51,130 nt of DNA. It comes from an uncultured Rhodobacterales bacterium (lineage in GTDB: Bacteria; Pseudomonadota; Alphaproteobacteria; Rhodobacterales; Rhodobacteraceae). The position numbers were made by a program, and so were the translations under genes. The notes beneath the pieces are model-generated. The model was not told the origin of the DNA. It saw only the letters and a program-made list of their open reading frames with translations, and did not search any database. The stretch's first letter is position 1; every line of letters begins with the position of its first letter. The stretch covers positions 1 to 51,130 of the forward strand of contig CAIQOV010000041.1 in the NCBI GenBank assembly GCA_903873585.1. Reading direction: 5' to 3'. This document shows, piece after piece, positions 27,359 through 34,598 of this stretch.

Positions 27359-27733
27359 ATGTCTGTTCTAAAGCGTGCGATCACTTGGTGGAACAGCCAG
27401 ACCTTGGGCACCCAGCTTTTCACAGCACGGCGCGGGGTGAAAGTTGGTGCGGATGCGCAGGGCAACCTGTACTATCAAACCGCCGACAGCAAAAAGCGCT
27501 GGGTGATCTACAACGGTGAAATGGAAGCCTCGCGCGTCTCGCCCGACTGGCACGGCTGGCTGCACCACACATGGGACCAGCCGCCGACAAAAGCCCCCTT
27601 GGCGCATAAGCCGTGGGAAGAGCCGCATTTGGAAAACCTGACCGGCACGCCTGCCGCCTATGCGCCGACAGGCTCTATCCGCCGCGCCGCCCCAGCCGCA
27701 CGGGCCGATTACGAAGCTTGGACGCCGCAATAA
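27359..27733 (+). CDS. NADH:ubiquinone oxidoreductase subunit NDUFA12 family protein
   Basis: A 124-residue protein of the NDUFA12 (B17.2) family, an accessory subunit on the peripheral arm of respiratory complex I in alphaproteobacteria and mitochondria. Seen: [33 protein letters not shown] (about residues 8-40), [32 protein letters not shown] (about 45-76) and [17 protein letters not shown], which together are the family signature. The start at 27359 is set by GGAGGCG four bases upstream. No core nuo genes are nearby. The nuo operon is normally elsewhere, and this gene usually travels with mlaD, DUF2155 and aat as here. Confidence 0.93.
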   Translation: MSVLKRAITWWNSQTLGTQLFTARRGVKVGADAQGNLYYQTADSKKRWVIYNGEMEASRVSPDWHGWLHHTWDQPPTKAPLAHKPWEEPHLENLTGTPAAYAPTGSIRRAAPAARADYEAWTPQ

Positions 27734-27758
27734 CGTTTCATCAAAGGCACATCCGATC

Positions 27759-28226
27759 ATGGCCGAAAATAAGCTAGAGATTTCAGCCGGCCTATTGGTT
27801 GTGGCCGCGGCCCTCAGTTTTGTGGTCTTTGCCGGCAAAGGCGCGGGCTTTGGGGCGGGCGGGCAAACCTATGATCTGCGCGCCTCTTTTCGCTCGATTG
27901 AAGGGGTTCCGCTTGGGTCTGATGTGAAACTGGCGGGGGTTAAGGTGGGCACGCTGACCAAAGTGTCGCTCAACCCGCAAACCTATATGGCCGATGCGGT
28001 GATTTCGCTGGATAAGTCGGTTGAACTGCCCAGCGACAGCGCTTTGCTGATTTCGTCGGAAGGGTTGCTTGGCGGCAATTATATGGAACTTGTGCCGGGC
28101 GGGATGCCCGATGTTCTCGCCCCCGGTGATGAGATTGAAGACACCCAAGGGGCGGTTTCGCTGGTGTCGTTGTTGATGAAATTCGTAGGCTCTAAGCCTG
28201 CCGACAGCACAGCCCCCGCGCCATGA
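27759..28226 (+). CDS. mlaD: MlaD-type MCE-domain protein (outer-membrane lipid asymmetry)
   Basis: A 155-residue protein anchored by one N-terminal membrane helix (about residues 10-26, AGLLVVAAALSFVVFAG) with a periplasmic MCE domain (about 38-116: YDLRASFRSIEGVPLGSDVKLAGVKVGTLTKVSL and SEGLLGGNYMELVPGG). MlaD forms the hexameric ring of the MlaFEDB phospholipid transporter. The other mla genes are not in the window. The chosen ATG at 27759 gives the usual MAENKLEISAGLLV start; the gene is 25 bases after the NDUFA12-type gene and its stop overlaps the DUF2155 start (ATGA). Confidence is high for the MCE family and slightly lower for the exact Mla role. Confidence 0.9.
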   Translation: MAENKLEISAGLLVVAAALSFVVFAGKGAGFGAGGQTYDLRASFRSIEGVPLGSDVKLAGVKVGTLTKVSLNPQTYMADAVISLDKSVELPSDSALLISSEGLLGGNYMELVPGGMPDVLAPGDEIEDTQGAVSLVSLLMKFVGSKPADSTAPAP

Positions 28227-28630
28227 TCGCCGCTGCCCGCATAGGTCTTGCGGGTGTGTTGGTCGCAGGATGGGCGCTTGGCGCCCATGCTCAAGCGGTT
28301 GTGGCCACAGGCGGTGTGCTGCGCGTGTTAGATCGCTTGACGGGATCGGTGAGCGATTATGACCTTGCGCCGGGGCAAAAGCAGGTTGTAGGCCGCTTAA
28401 CCTTGCGGTTGGATGAATGCCGCTATCCTGCCGACAGCCCGCTAAGCGATGCTTATGCCCATGTGACGATCCTTGATTCTGGCCTGACCGATCCGGCGTT
28501 TCACGGCTGGATGGTCGCCTCTAGCCCCGCGCTTTCCGCGTTGGATCATCCGCGCTATGATGTTTGGGTGTTGCGCTGCGATGTACCCCTTCAAGACAGC
28601 ACAAACGCCACCTCCGGTTCGGGCGGATAA
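28223..28630 (+). CDS. Secreted DUF2155 protein
   Basis: A 135-residue protein with a signal peptide (MIAAARIGLAGVLVAGWALGAHAQA) and a mature domain containing LRVLDRLTGSVSDYDLAPGQ, a conserved Cys in LRLDECRYP, and HGWMVASSPALSALDHPRYDVWVLRC, the hallmark of DUF2155. The two mature cysteines might form a disulphide. The function of the family is unknown. It is translationally coupled to mlaD (ATGA) and its 3' end overlaps the convergent aat gene by 40 bases, so both stops are read through on opposite strands. An envelope role is suggested by the signal peptide and by mlaD. Confidence 0.85.
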   Translation: MIAAARIGLAGVLVAGWALGAHAQAVVATGGVLRVLDRLTGSVSDYDLAPGQKQVVGRLTLRLDECRYPADSPLSDAYAHVTILDSGLTDPAFHGWMVASSPALSALDHPRYDVWVLRCDVPLQDSTNATSGSGG

Positions 28631-29214
28631 CCAAGCGGCGCGAACTGCGCCTGTGTGGCCAAAGCTGCGGCCAAGCGTTTGCGGTATGTCGCGCGTGACA
28701 CTTCCACCGCGCCAAGGCTGGCAAGATGGTCCGTTAGGAACTGCACATCAAACAGCGTAAAGCCACCCGCTTTCAAGCGGTGCATCAGATAGACCAAGGC
28801 CATTTTTGACCCGTTCACGTGGGCTGAAAACATGCTTTCGCCAAAGAACGCCGCCCCCAAGGCCACGCCGTAAATGCCGCCGATCAGGGTTTCGCCTTGC
28901 CACACTTCCAAACTATGGGCATGGCCTTGGTCACAAAGGGTTGTGTAGGCGGCGAAAATCTCGTCGTTGATCCAAGTTTCGGGGCGATTGGCGCAGCCGC
29001 GTACGACGCGTGCAAAATCACGGTCCACGGTCACACGCGGCTTGGTGCGCCGGATGTGGCGGGCCAAGCTGTGCGAGGTGTGAAAACCCTCTATCGGAAA
29101 GATCGCGCGGCGCTGCGGGTCGATCCAGTGGATCACGGGATTATCGCGCCCCTCGGCCATCGGGAAAACCCCCGCCGCATAGGCGCGCAGCAACAAAGTA
29201 GGCGTCAGGGTCAT
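28591..29214 (-). CDS. aat: Leucyl/phenylalanyl-tRNA-protein transferase
   Basis: Transfers Leu or Phe from aminoacyl-tRNA to proteins with N-terminal Arg or Lys, marking them for ClpAP through ClpS (N-degron pathway). 207 residues. Seen: LLLRAYAAGVFPMAEGRDNPVIHWIDPQRRAIFPIEGFHTSHSL (about residues 7-50), GCANRPETWINDEIFAAYTTLCDQGHAHSLEVW, GGIYGVALGAAFFGESMFS and LFDVQFLTDHLASLGA, all Aat signatures. The ATG at 29214 gives the canonical start and overlaps the stop of the upstream LysR gene as ATGA; another ATG 12 bases upstream is possible. The last 40 bases overlap the convergent DUF2155 gene. Confidence 0.95.
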   Translation of the reverse strand: MTLTPTLLLRAYAAGVFPMAEGRDNPVIHWIDPQRRAIFPIEGFHTSHSLARHIRRTKPRVTVDRDFARVVRGCANRPETWINDEIFAAYTTLCDQGHAHSLEVWQGETLIGGIYGVALGAAFFGESMFSAHVNGSKMALVYLMHRLKAGGFTLFDVQFLTDHLASLGAVEVSRATYRKRLAAALATQAQFAPLGYPPEPEVAFVLS

Positions 29215-30041
29215 GGCTGCGCCCAAGCTTGCATCTGCGCCATCAAAGCCGCCTCTAGCCTGCGCGCTGTGGGGCGCAAGGTGGCAGCGGCCACCAGATA
29301 GACCGGAATGCGGGGCAGGGCAGGCAGGCCCGCGCCGCCCGTGCCCAGATCGGGCGGCGCTGTGCCGGTGGCCACGGCACTTACCGCCACACCTGCGCGC
29401 ACGGCGGCAAAGATGCCTGCGTGGTTAGAGCTTTGCACCGCCACTTGCCACGGCTTGCCCGCTGCCTGCAAACTGGCAATCATCGCGCGGCGAAAAACGC
29501 AGCCCTCTGGATAGGCGGCCAACCGCACTGTGCCGCTTTGCGCCACCCCCACCCAAGACAGCGGCACTTCAGCGGCAGCGCGCGTCAGCGCAGGGCGGCT
29601 ATCCAGCGTCACCAGCGCCAAATCCAGATCCTGCCGCTGTACCTTGGCCATCAGATGGGCTGACAGATCGCAGGTGATCTCAACCTCGGCGCGGTCCAGC
29701 GACAGCTTTGCCAGCACGGGGCCAAGCCAGCCCAAAGCGTAGTCATCGGGCATCCCCAGCCTGATCCGCTCTGCCATCGGGCGCGAGCGGGTGGCCGACA
29801 TCATCTCATCATAAGCGGCAAGCACGCCCAAGACTTTGGCGTAAAGCTCTGCGCCGCGCGGCGTGGGGTCCAGCCCCTGCGGGGTGCGCAAGAATAGGGC
29901 TGCGCCAATCTCGGCTTCCATCGCCTTAAGCCGCATCGACATGGCCGCTTGCGTGCACGCCATCCGCTCTGCCGCCCGACTGATCGAGCCCGCCTCGTGC
30001 ATCAAGGCGAAAGACCGCAACAGGCGCAGTTCAATATCCAT
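29211..30041 (-). CDS. LysR-family transcriptional regulator coupled to aat
   Basis: A 276-residue LysR-type regulator: helix-turn-helix in LMHEAGSISRAAERMACTQAAMSMRLKAMEAEIGAALFLRT (about residues 13-53) and an effector domain from IRLGMPDDYALGWLGPVLAKL onward. The ATG at 30041 is preferred over a TTG three codons upstream. Its stop overlaps the aat start (ATGA), so it shares a transcript with aat. On its other side it diverges from a beta-hydroxyacid dehydrogenase gene, which is the more typical regulatory target for a LysR protein. A 9-base direct repeat with 11-base spacing in the divergent gap may be its site. The effector is unknown. Confidence 0.85.
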   Translation of the reverse strand: MDIELRLLRSFALMHEAGSISRAAERMACTQAAMSMRLKAMEAEIGAALFLRTPQGLDPTPRGAELYAKVLGVLAAYDEMMSATRSRPMAERIRLGMPDDYALGWLGPVLAKLSLDRAEVEITCDLSAHLMAKVQRQDLDLALVTLDSRPALTRAAAEVPLSWVGVAQSGTVRLAAYPEGCVFRRAMIASLQAAGKPWQVAVQSSNHAGIFAAVRAGVAVSAVATGTAPPDLGTGGAGLPALPRIPVYLVAAATLRPTARRLEAALMAQMQAWAQP

Positions 30042-30064
30042 AGACCCCAACCGCAGGCCATAAG

Positions 30065-30084
30065 CCCGCCTTATCCCCGCCTTA
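30065..30084. promoter_or_regulatory. Direct repeat with helical spacing in a divergent LysR promoter
   Basis: CCCGCCTTA occurs at 30065-30073 and again at 30076-30084, an exact 9-base repeat with an 11-base period. The pair sits inside a potential hairpin, AAGCCCG (30062-30068) with CGGGCTT (30086-30092), followed by TTTT-rich sequence. Its place between a LysR gene and its divergent neighbour suggests either an operator or a leader attenuator; the sequence alone does not decide. Confidence 0.3.
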
Positions 30085-30153
30085 ACGGGCTTTTGTTGGA
30101 CAAGTTAGGCCCAAGGGGCGCAGTCTGCAACCCGACACCACAAGGGGAAAGCT

Positions 30154-31077
30154 ATGCGCATCGGTTTCATCGGTTTGGGCACAATGGGCAAGAACGCCGC
30201 TGCCTCTATTCGCCGCCATGGGTTTGACATGGTGGTCTACGACATCCGCCCCGAGGCGATGGAGGGGTTGGCAGCGATGGGGGCCGCCAAAGCCAGCAGT
30301 CCCGCCGATGTTATGGCGCGCTGCGATGTGGTGGTGACCATGGTCTTCGGGCCCAAAGAGGTGGAAGCCGTGTTGCGCGGCACGGATGGGTTCTTGTCGG
30401 GCGATTGTACGGGCAAAATCTGGGTCGATATGACAACCTCGTCGCCCTTCCTGATGCGTGACTTGGCGGGCGAATTTGCAGCCAAAGGGGGCCAAGCGGT
30501 TGATGCGCCTGTGACAGGGTCGGTTGATGCGGCGATTAGGGGCGATATGCCGATGTTTGTGGGCGGCGATGACGGCGTGATTGAACAGGTTCGCCCCGTG
30601 ATTGAAGCCATGGGCCAATTGCGCAAAGTGGGCGCTTACGGCAACGGCTATGTCGCCAAACTGGTGAACAACCAACTGTGGAAAATCCACGCCGCCGCGA
30701 TTGGCGAAGCGATGGTCACAGCCAAGCTTGCAGGTCTAGATCCTGCCGTGTGGTGGGAGGTGATGAAAGGCGGTGCTGCCGACAGTTTTGTTCTGTCGCA
30801 TGATGTGCCCTCGATCTTCGCGGGCCATTATGACCCGTCGTTCCCCATCGCGCTGTGTCTGAAAGACCTAAGCCTGATCAAAGAGTTGATGGATAAAGTT
30901 GGCACCACCAACACCTTAACCCAAGCCACCCACGACCGCTTTGCCGAAGCGGGCAAACGCTATGGCATGGGCGCGGGTGAAATGACCGTGTGCAAAGTGA
31001 TCGAGGATGACGCAGGCATTGATCTGCGCGTTGCAGGCGATTGGGTCAAACCGTGGGAAGTGGCCCCGCCCACATAA
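30154..31077 (+). CDS. NAD(P)-dependent beta-hydroxyacid dehydrogenase family protein, copy 2
   Basis: A 307-residue protein of the same family as the gene at 25129 but clearly a different member. Seen: IGFIGLGTMGKNAAASIRRHGFDMVVYDI at the N-terminus, DAPVTGSVDAAIRGDMPMFVGGDDGV (about residues 116-141), and the catalytic lysine in YGNGYVAKLVNNQLWKIHAAAIGEAM (Lys near 169). The ATG follows AAGGGGAAA. It is divergent from a LysR gene that probably controls it, and it converges on accC with a long hairpin between. Candidate substrates are tartronate semialdehyde, 3-hydroxyisobutyrate or a related beta-hydroxyacid, without evidence to choose. Confidence 0.88.
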   Translation: MRIGFIGLGTMGKNAAASIRRHGFDMVVYDIRPEAMEGLAAMGAAKASSPADVMARCDVVVTMVFGPKEVEAVLRGTDGFLSGDCTGKIWVDMTTSSPFLMRDLAGEFAAKGGQAVDAPVTGSVDAAIRGDMPMFVGGDDGVIEQVRPVIEAMGQLRKVGAYGNGYVAKLVNNQLWKIHAAAIGEAMVTAKLAGLDPAVWWEVMKGGAADSFVLSHDVPSIFAGHYDPSFPIALCLKDLSLIKELMDKVGTTNTLTQATHDRFAEAGKRYGMGAGEMTVCKVIEDDAGIDLRVAGDWVKPWEVAPPT

Positions 31078-31107
31078 GCGCCCCATTCCTTGGTGCAAAT
31101 ATTATGC

Positions 31108-31144
31108 GCAAGGTCTGGGGGGTATGAAACCCTTCAGACCTTGC
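31108..31144. terminator. Long hairpin between convergent genes
   Basis: GCAAGGTCTG (31108-31117) pairs perfectly with CAGACCTTGC (31135-31144); two G-T wobbles and four inner Watson-Crick pairs extend the stem to about 16 base pairs around a 5-base loop. It lies between the stops of the beta-hydroxyacid dehydrogenase gene and accC. It lacks strong T runs, but position and stability suggest a bidirectional terminator or RNA end protector. Confidence 0.5.
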
Positions 31145-31179
31145 AGGCGGGCAAGGGGGGGGCGTTTAAGCCCACCCTC

Positions 31180-32553
31180 TTATGCGCCGAACTGGGTTTC
31201 CAGCCACTTTTCCAGCCAATGGATATTGTAATCGCCATTCTGGATATCAGGCTCTGCCAGCAAAGCCGCAAACAGCGGGATCGTGGTTTCCACTCCGTCG
31301 ATGATCAACTCGCCCAAGGCGCGCTTTAGGCGGGCCAAGGCTTCGGGGCGGTCGCGACCATGCACGATCAACTTGCCGATCAGGCTGTCGTAATAGGGCG
31401 GAATCGAATAGCCGCCATACAGGGCCGAATCCATCCGCACGCCCAAACCACCGGGCGCGTGAAAGACTTTGACCTTGCCGGGGCGCGGTGCGAAATCGGG
31501 CAGGCGTTCGGCGTTGATGCGCACTTCGATGGCGTGGCCGTTGATTTCCAGATCATCTTGGCTGAACGACAGCGGCAAGCCCGATGCGACGCGAATTTGT
31601 TCGCGCACAAGGTCAACGCCAAAGATCGCTTCGGTGACAGGATGTTCCACCTGCAAACGGGTGTTCATCTCGATGAAGAAGAACTCACCGTCTTCATACA
31701 GAAATTCAATCGTGCCAGCGCCGATATAGCTGATCTTCTGCATCGCTTCGGCGCAGACTTTGCCGATCTTGGCGCGCAGCGCGGGGGTGATGGCGGGGCC
31801 GGGGGCCTCTTCGAAGACTTTTTGGTGGCGGCGTTGCAGGCTGCAATCGCGTTCCCCAAGATGCACAGCCCCACCTTTGCCATCGCCAAAGACCTGAATC
31901 TCGATATGGCGCGGTTTTTGCAGATACTTTTCGATATAAACTTCATCATTGCCAAAAGCGGCTTTGGATTCCGACCTTGCGGTGCGAAAGGCAATCTCCA
32001 GCTCTTCAGGGTTGCGCGCCACTTTCATGCCGCGCCCGCCGCCCCCTGCGGTGGCTTTGATGATCACGGGAAAGCCGATTTTCGCGGCCACCCCAATCGC
32101 CGTTTCATAATCAGCCACCCCGCCATCAGACCCCGGCACCACCGGAATCCCCAAAGCCTTGGCGGTTTCCTTGGCGGTGATCTTGTCGCCCATGATGCGG
32201 ATATGTTCGGCATTCGGCCCGATAAAGGTGATGCCGTGATCTTCCAACGCCTGCGCGAAAGAGGCGTTTTCCGACAAGAACCCGTAGCCCGGATGCACCG
32301 CTTGCGCGCCCGTAATCTCGCAAGCCGAAATGATCGCGGCTTTGTTCAGGTAGCTTTGGGTCGACGAGGCTGGCCCGATGCACACCGATTCGTCAGCCAT
32401 GCGCACATGCATCGCATCGGCATCGGCGGTGGAATGCACCGCGACCGATTTGATGCCCATCTCGCGGCAGGCACGAATGACGCGCAGGGCAATTTCGCCG
32501 CGATTGGCGATCAGGATTTTGTCGAAGATGGGCAGAGCGGGGCTTTGCGTCAA
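31180..32553 (-). CDS. accC: Acetyl-CoA carboxylase, biotin carboxylase subunit (probable TTG start)
   Basis: ATP-dependent carboxylation of the biotin on AccB, the first half-reaction of fatty-acid synthesis. About 457 residues. Seen: [22 protein letters not shown] (about residues 12-33), [14 protein letters not shown] (about 87-100), the ATP-grasp glycine loop [14 protein letters not shown] (about 165-178), [19 protein letters not shown], and [14 protein letters not shown] with catalytic Glu, Asn and Arg. The frame has no suitable ATG at the N-terminus; TTG at 32553 lies 8 bases after a TGAGG ribosome binding site that overlaps the accB stop, so TTG is the most likely start. Genes are spaced by 10 bases (accB then accC). 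The carboxyltransferase genes accA and accD are not here, as is usual. Confidence 0.95.
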   Translation of the reverse strand: MTQSPALPIFDKILIANRGEIALRVIRACREMGIKSVAVHSTADADAMHVRMADESVCIGPASSTQSYLNKAAIISACEITGAQAVHPGYGFLSENASFAQALEDHGITFIGPNAEHIRIMGDKITAKETAKALGIPVVPGSDGGVADYETAIGVAAKIGFPVIIKATAGGGGRGMKVARNPEELEIAFRTARSESKAAFGNDEVYIEKYLQKPRHIEIQVFGDGKGGAVHLGERDCSLQRRHQKVFEEAPGPAITPALRAKIGKVCAEAMQKISYIGAGTIEFLYEDGEFFFIEMNTRLQVEHPVTEAIFGVDLVREQIRVASGLPLSFSQDDLEINGHAIEVRINAERLPDFAPRPGKVKVFHAPGGLGVRMDSALYGGYSIPPYYDSLIGKLIVHGRDRPEALARLKRALGELIIDGVETTIPLFAALLAEPDIQNGDYNIHWLEKWLETQFGA

Positions 32554-32563
32554 AATGCCGACC

Positions 32564-33061
32564 TCACTCGATGATCATCAAGGGCGCGCCGTATTCCACG
32601 GCTTGGCCGTCATTGGCCAGAATGCGCTTGACCGTGCCTGCGCGCGGCGCGGGAATGTGGTTCATGGTTTTCATCGCTTCGATGATCAAAACCGTCTGGC
32701 CTTCGGTCACGGTAGCGCCCACAGAAACAAAGGCGGCAGCGCCCGGTTCGGCTGACAGATACACCGTGCCCACCATGGGCGAGGTGACAGCGCCCGGATG
32801 TTGGGCTGGATCTTCGATTGGCGCAGCGGCGGCAGGGGCTGCGGCTGGCGCGGAAGGGGCGTGATGCGCCACGGGGGCGGCTTGCATCTGCATGACGGGG
32901 GCGGCCTGCATCACAGTGACCTGTTTGACCACCTTCACATCAAGGCTGTCATATTCGCCATATTCGCGCATCACAGACAGTTCGGTCAGCTCGTTCTTGT
33001 TCAGCAGTTCTGCCAAGGCCGAGATAAAGGCCACGTCCGCATCGGGGGAATGTTTGCTCAT
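32564..33061 (-). CDS. accB: Acetyl-CoA carboxylase, biotin carboxyl carrier protein
   Basis: 165 residues: an N-terminal region ([36 protein letters not shown], about residues 10-45), a Pro-Ala-rich and Met-Gln-rich flexible linker (about 50-85), and a C-terminal biotinyl domain with Lys131 in IEAMKTMN, the lysine that carries biotin. AccB shuttles the carboxyl group between AccC and the AccAD carboxyltransferase. The start follows AGAGGATCGC. It is the first gene of the accB-accC pair, divergent from preT across about 217 bases. In many bacteria aroQ precedes accB; it does not here. Confidence 0.95.
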   Translation of the reverse strand: MSKHSPDADVAFISALAELLNKNELTELSVMREYGEYDSLDVKVVKQVTVMQAAPVMQMQAAPVAHHAPSAPAAAPAAAAPIEDPAQHPGAVTSPMVGTVYLSAEPGAAAFVSVGATVTEGQTVLIIEAMKTMNHIPAPRAGTVKRILANDGQAVEYGAPLMIIE

Positions 33062-33139
33062 GCGATCCTCTGTTGGCGTTATTGAAGGGCGGCCTTATTG
33101 GCCAAACGCGCTTTTGAAAGCCTCGTATACGGCACAGAT

Positions 33140-33172
33140 GCCCAAAGGAAAAGCATCTGATGCAGTTTGGGC
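33140..33172. repeat. Nested imperfect inverted repeat in the accB-preT divergent region
   Basis: GCCCAAA (33140-33146) and TTTGGGC (33166-33172) flank an inner perfect dyad GCATC-T-GATGC (33153-33163). TTTGGGCT occurs again about 30 bases further right. The structure lies in the gap that must contain the promoters of both accBC and preTA, so it may be an operator or a leader structure. Seen as symmetry only. Confidence 0.4.
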
Positions 33173-33278
33173 TGGGCCAAGGTGAAATCTTCGCTTTGGG
33201 CTAAATTTACCATTTGATAAAAAATATGACCTGTGCCAGCCTTCGGTCATGTTCTTTCGGATAGCTGGTGGAGGCCCC

Positions 33279-34571
33279 ATGCCCAATTCCCCCCAAACGC
33301 CCGGTATCGTGGCGCAGCGTTTGCCAAGTGCCCAAGTGGCGCAGAATTTTGCCACCTATATGCCCGCCTATGACGCGCACGAAGCCCGCGTTGCGGCGGA
33401 TCGGTGCTATTTCTGCCACGATGCGCCCTGTATGACGGCATGCCCCACCGCCATCGACATCCCCTTGTTCATCCGCCAAATCGCCACAGGCACGCCAGAT
33501 GCGGCGGCCAAGACGATCTTGGCGCAAAACATCATGGGCGGCATGTGCGCGCGGGTTTGCCCGACCGAAACCCTGTGCGAAGAGGTTTGTGTGCGCGAAG
33601 TGGCCGAAGGCAAGCCGGTCGAGATTGGCCGGCTGCAACGCTATGCCACCGACAGTCTGATGGCCAAGGGGGTGCATCCGTTCACCCGTGCGGCCGATAC
33701 CGGCAAGCGGGTGGCCGTTGTGGGGGCAGGGCCTGCGGGGCTGTCTTGCGCGCACCGACTGGCCCTGCACGGCCACACTGTCACAGTCTATGACCGCAAG
33801 CCCAAGGCAGGCGGGCTGAACGAATACGGGATTGCGGCCTATAAATCGACCGATGATTTCGCCGCGCGCGAGGTGGAGTGGTTGTTGAAAATCGGCGGCA
33901 TTACCGTTGAAACGGGCAAGGAACTGGGCCGCGACATGACGCTGGATGGTTTGGAATCCTCATTCGACGCCGTGTTTCTTGGCATCGGTCTGGGCGGTGT
34001 GAACGCGCTTGGGCTTGGGGGTGAGGATATGGCGGGTGTTTCCAACGCTGTCGATTTCATCGCCGATCTGCGCCAAGCGGCGGATAAATCGACCCTGACC
34101 ATTGGCCGTGAAGTTGTGGTAATTGGCGGCGGGATGACGGCGGTGGATGCCGCCGTGCAAGCCAAGTTGTTGGGCGCGCAGACCGTGACGATGGTCTATC
34201 GGCGCGGCAAAGAGAAGATGAGTGCCTCGGTCTACGAACAAGACCACGCCACCGCGTCAGGGGTGACGATTGTTTACGGCGCAGCGCCGATGAAAATCGT
34301 GGGCGCGGGTAAGGTGGAAGGCGTGGAATTTCGCTATGAGTCAGGCGAGGCTTTCACGCTGAAGGCTGATCAGGTGTTCAAGGCCATCGGCCAGACGCTG
34401 GTGGGCGAACCGATTGCGCGCGATGGCAAAAAGCTGGTGCAGCGTGCGGGCAAGGTTTGGGCCGGTGGCGATTGTGCTGCGGGGGGCGAAGATCTGACCG
34501 TGACCGCCGTGGCCCAAGGGCGCGATGCGGCGGAAGAGATGAACAGTGTTCTCATGGGGGCAGGTGCGTGA
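33279..34571 (+). CDS. preT: NAD(P)-dependent dihydropyrimidine dehydrogenase, PreT subunit
   Basis: The flavoprotein/Fe-S electron-input subunit of bacterial dihydropyrimidine dehydrogenase, which reduces uracil and thymine to dihydro forms (or the reverse) with PreA. 430 residues. Seen: an N-terminal iron-sulphur region with RCYFCHDAPCMTACP and GGMCARVCPTETLCEEVCVR (about residues 43-110), an FAD motif VAVVGAGPAGLSCAHRLALHGHTVTVYD, and a second dinucleotide motif VVVIGGGMTAVDAA for NAD(P)H. The start at 33279 follows GGTGGAGG; an in-frame ATG 30 bases earlier has no ribosome binding site. PreA follows after 27 bases. The downstream genes of the reductive pyrimidine pathway are absent here. 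Confidence 0.9.
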   Translation: MPNSPQTPGIVAQRLPSAQVAQNFATYMPAYDAHEARVAADRCYFCHDAPCMTACPTAIDIPLFIRQIATGTPDAAAKTILAQNIMGGMCARVCPTETLCEEVCVREVAEGKPVEIGRLQRYATDSLMAKGVHPFTRAADTGKRVAVVGAGPAGLSCAHRLALHGHTVTVYDRKPKAGGLNEYGIAAYKSTDDFAAREVEWLLKIGGITVETGKELGRDMTLDGLESSFDAVFLGIGLGGVNALGLGGEDMAGVSNAVDFIADLRQAADKSTLTIGREVVVIGGGMTAVDAAVQAKLLGAQTVTMVYRRGKEKMSASVYEQDHATASGVTIVYGAAPMKIVGAGKVEGVEFRYESGEAFTLKADQVFKAIGQTLVGEPIARDGKKLVQRAGKVWAGGDCAAGGEDLTVTAVAQGRDAAEEMNSVLMGAGA

Positions 34572-34598
34572 GATCACGCACCCTACGGGGTATCGAAT

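Noticed and set aside
31360-32574. 404-codon rightward open frame
   Set aside because: It is antisense to accC; no domain was seen.
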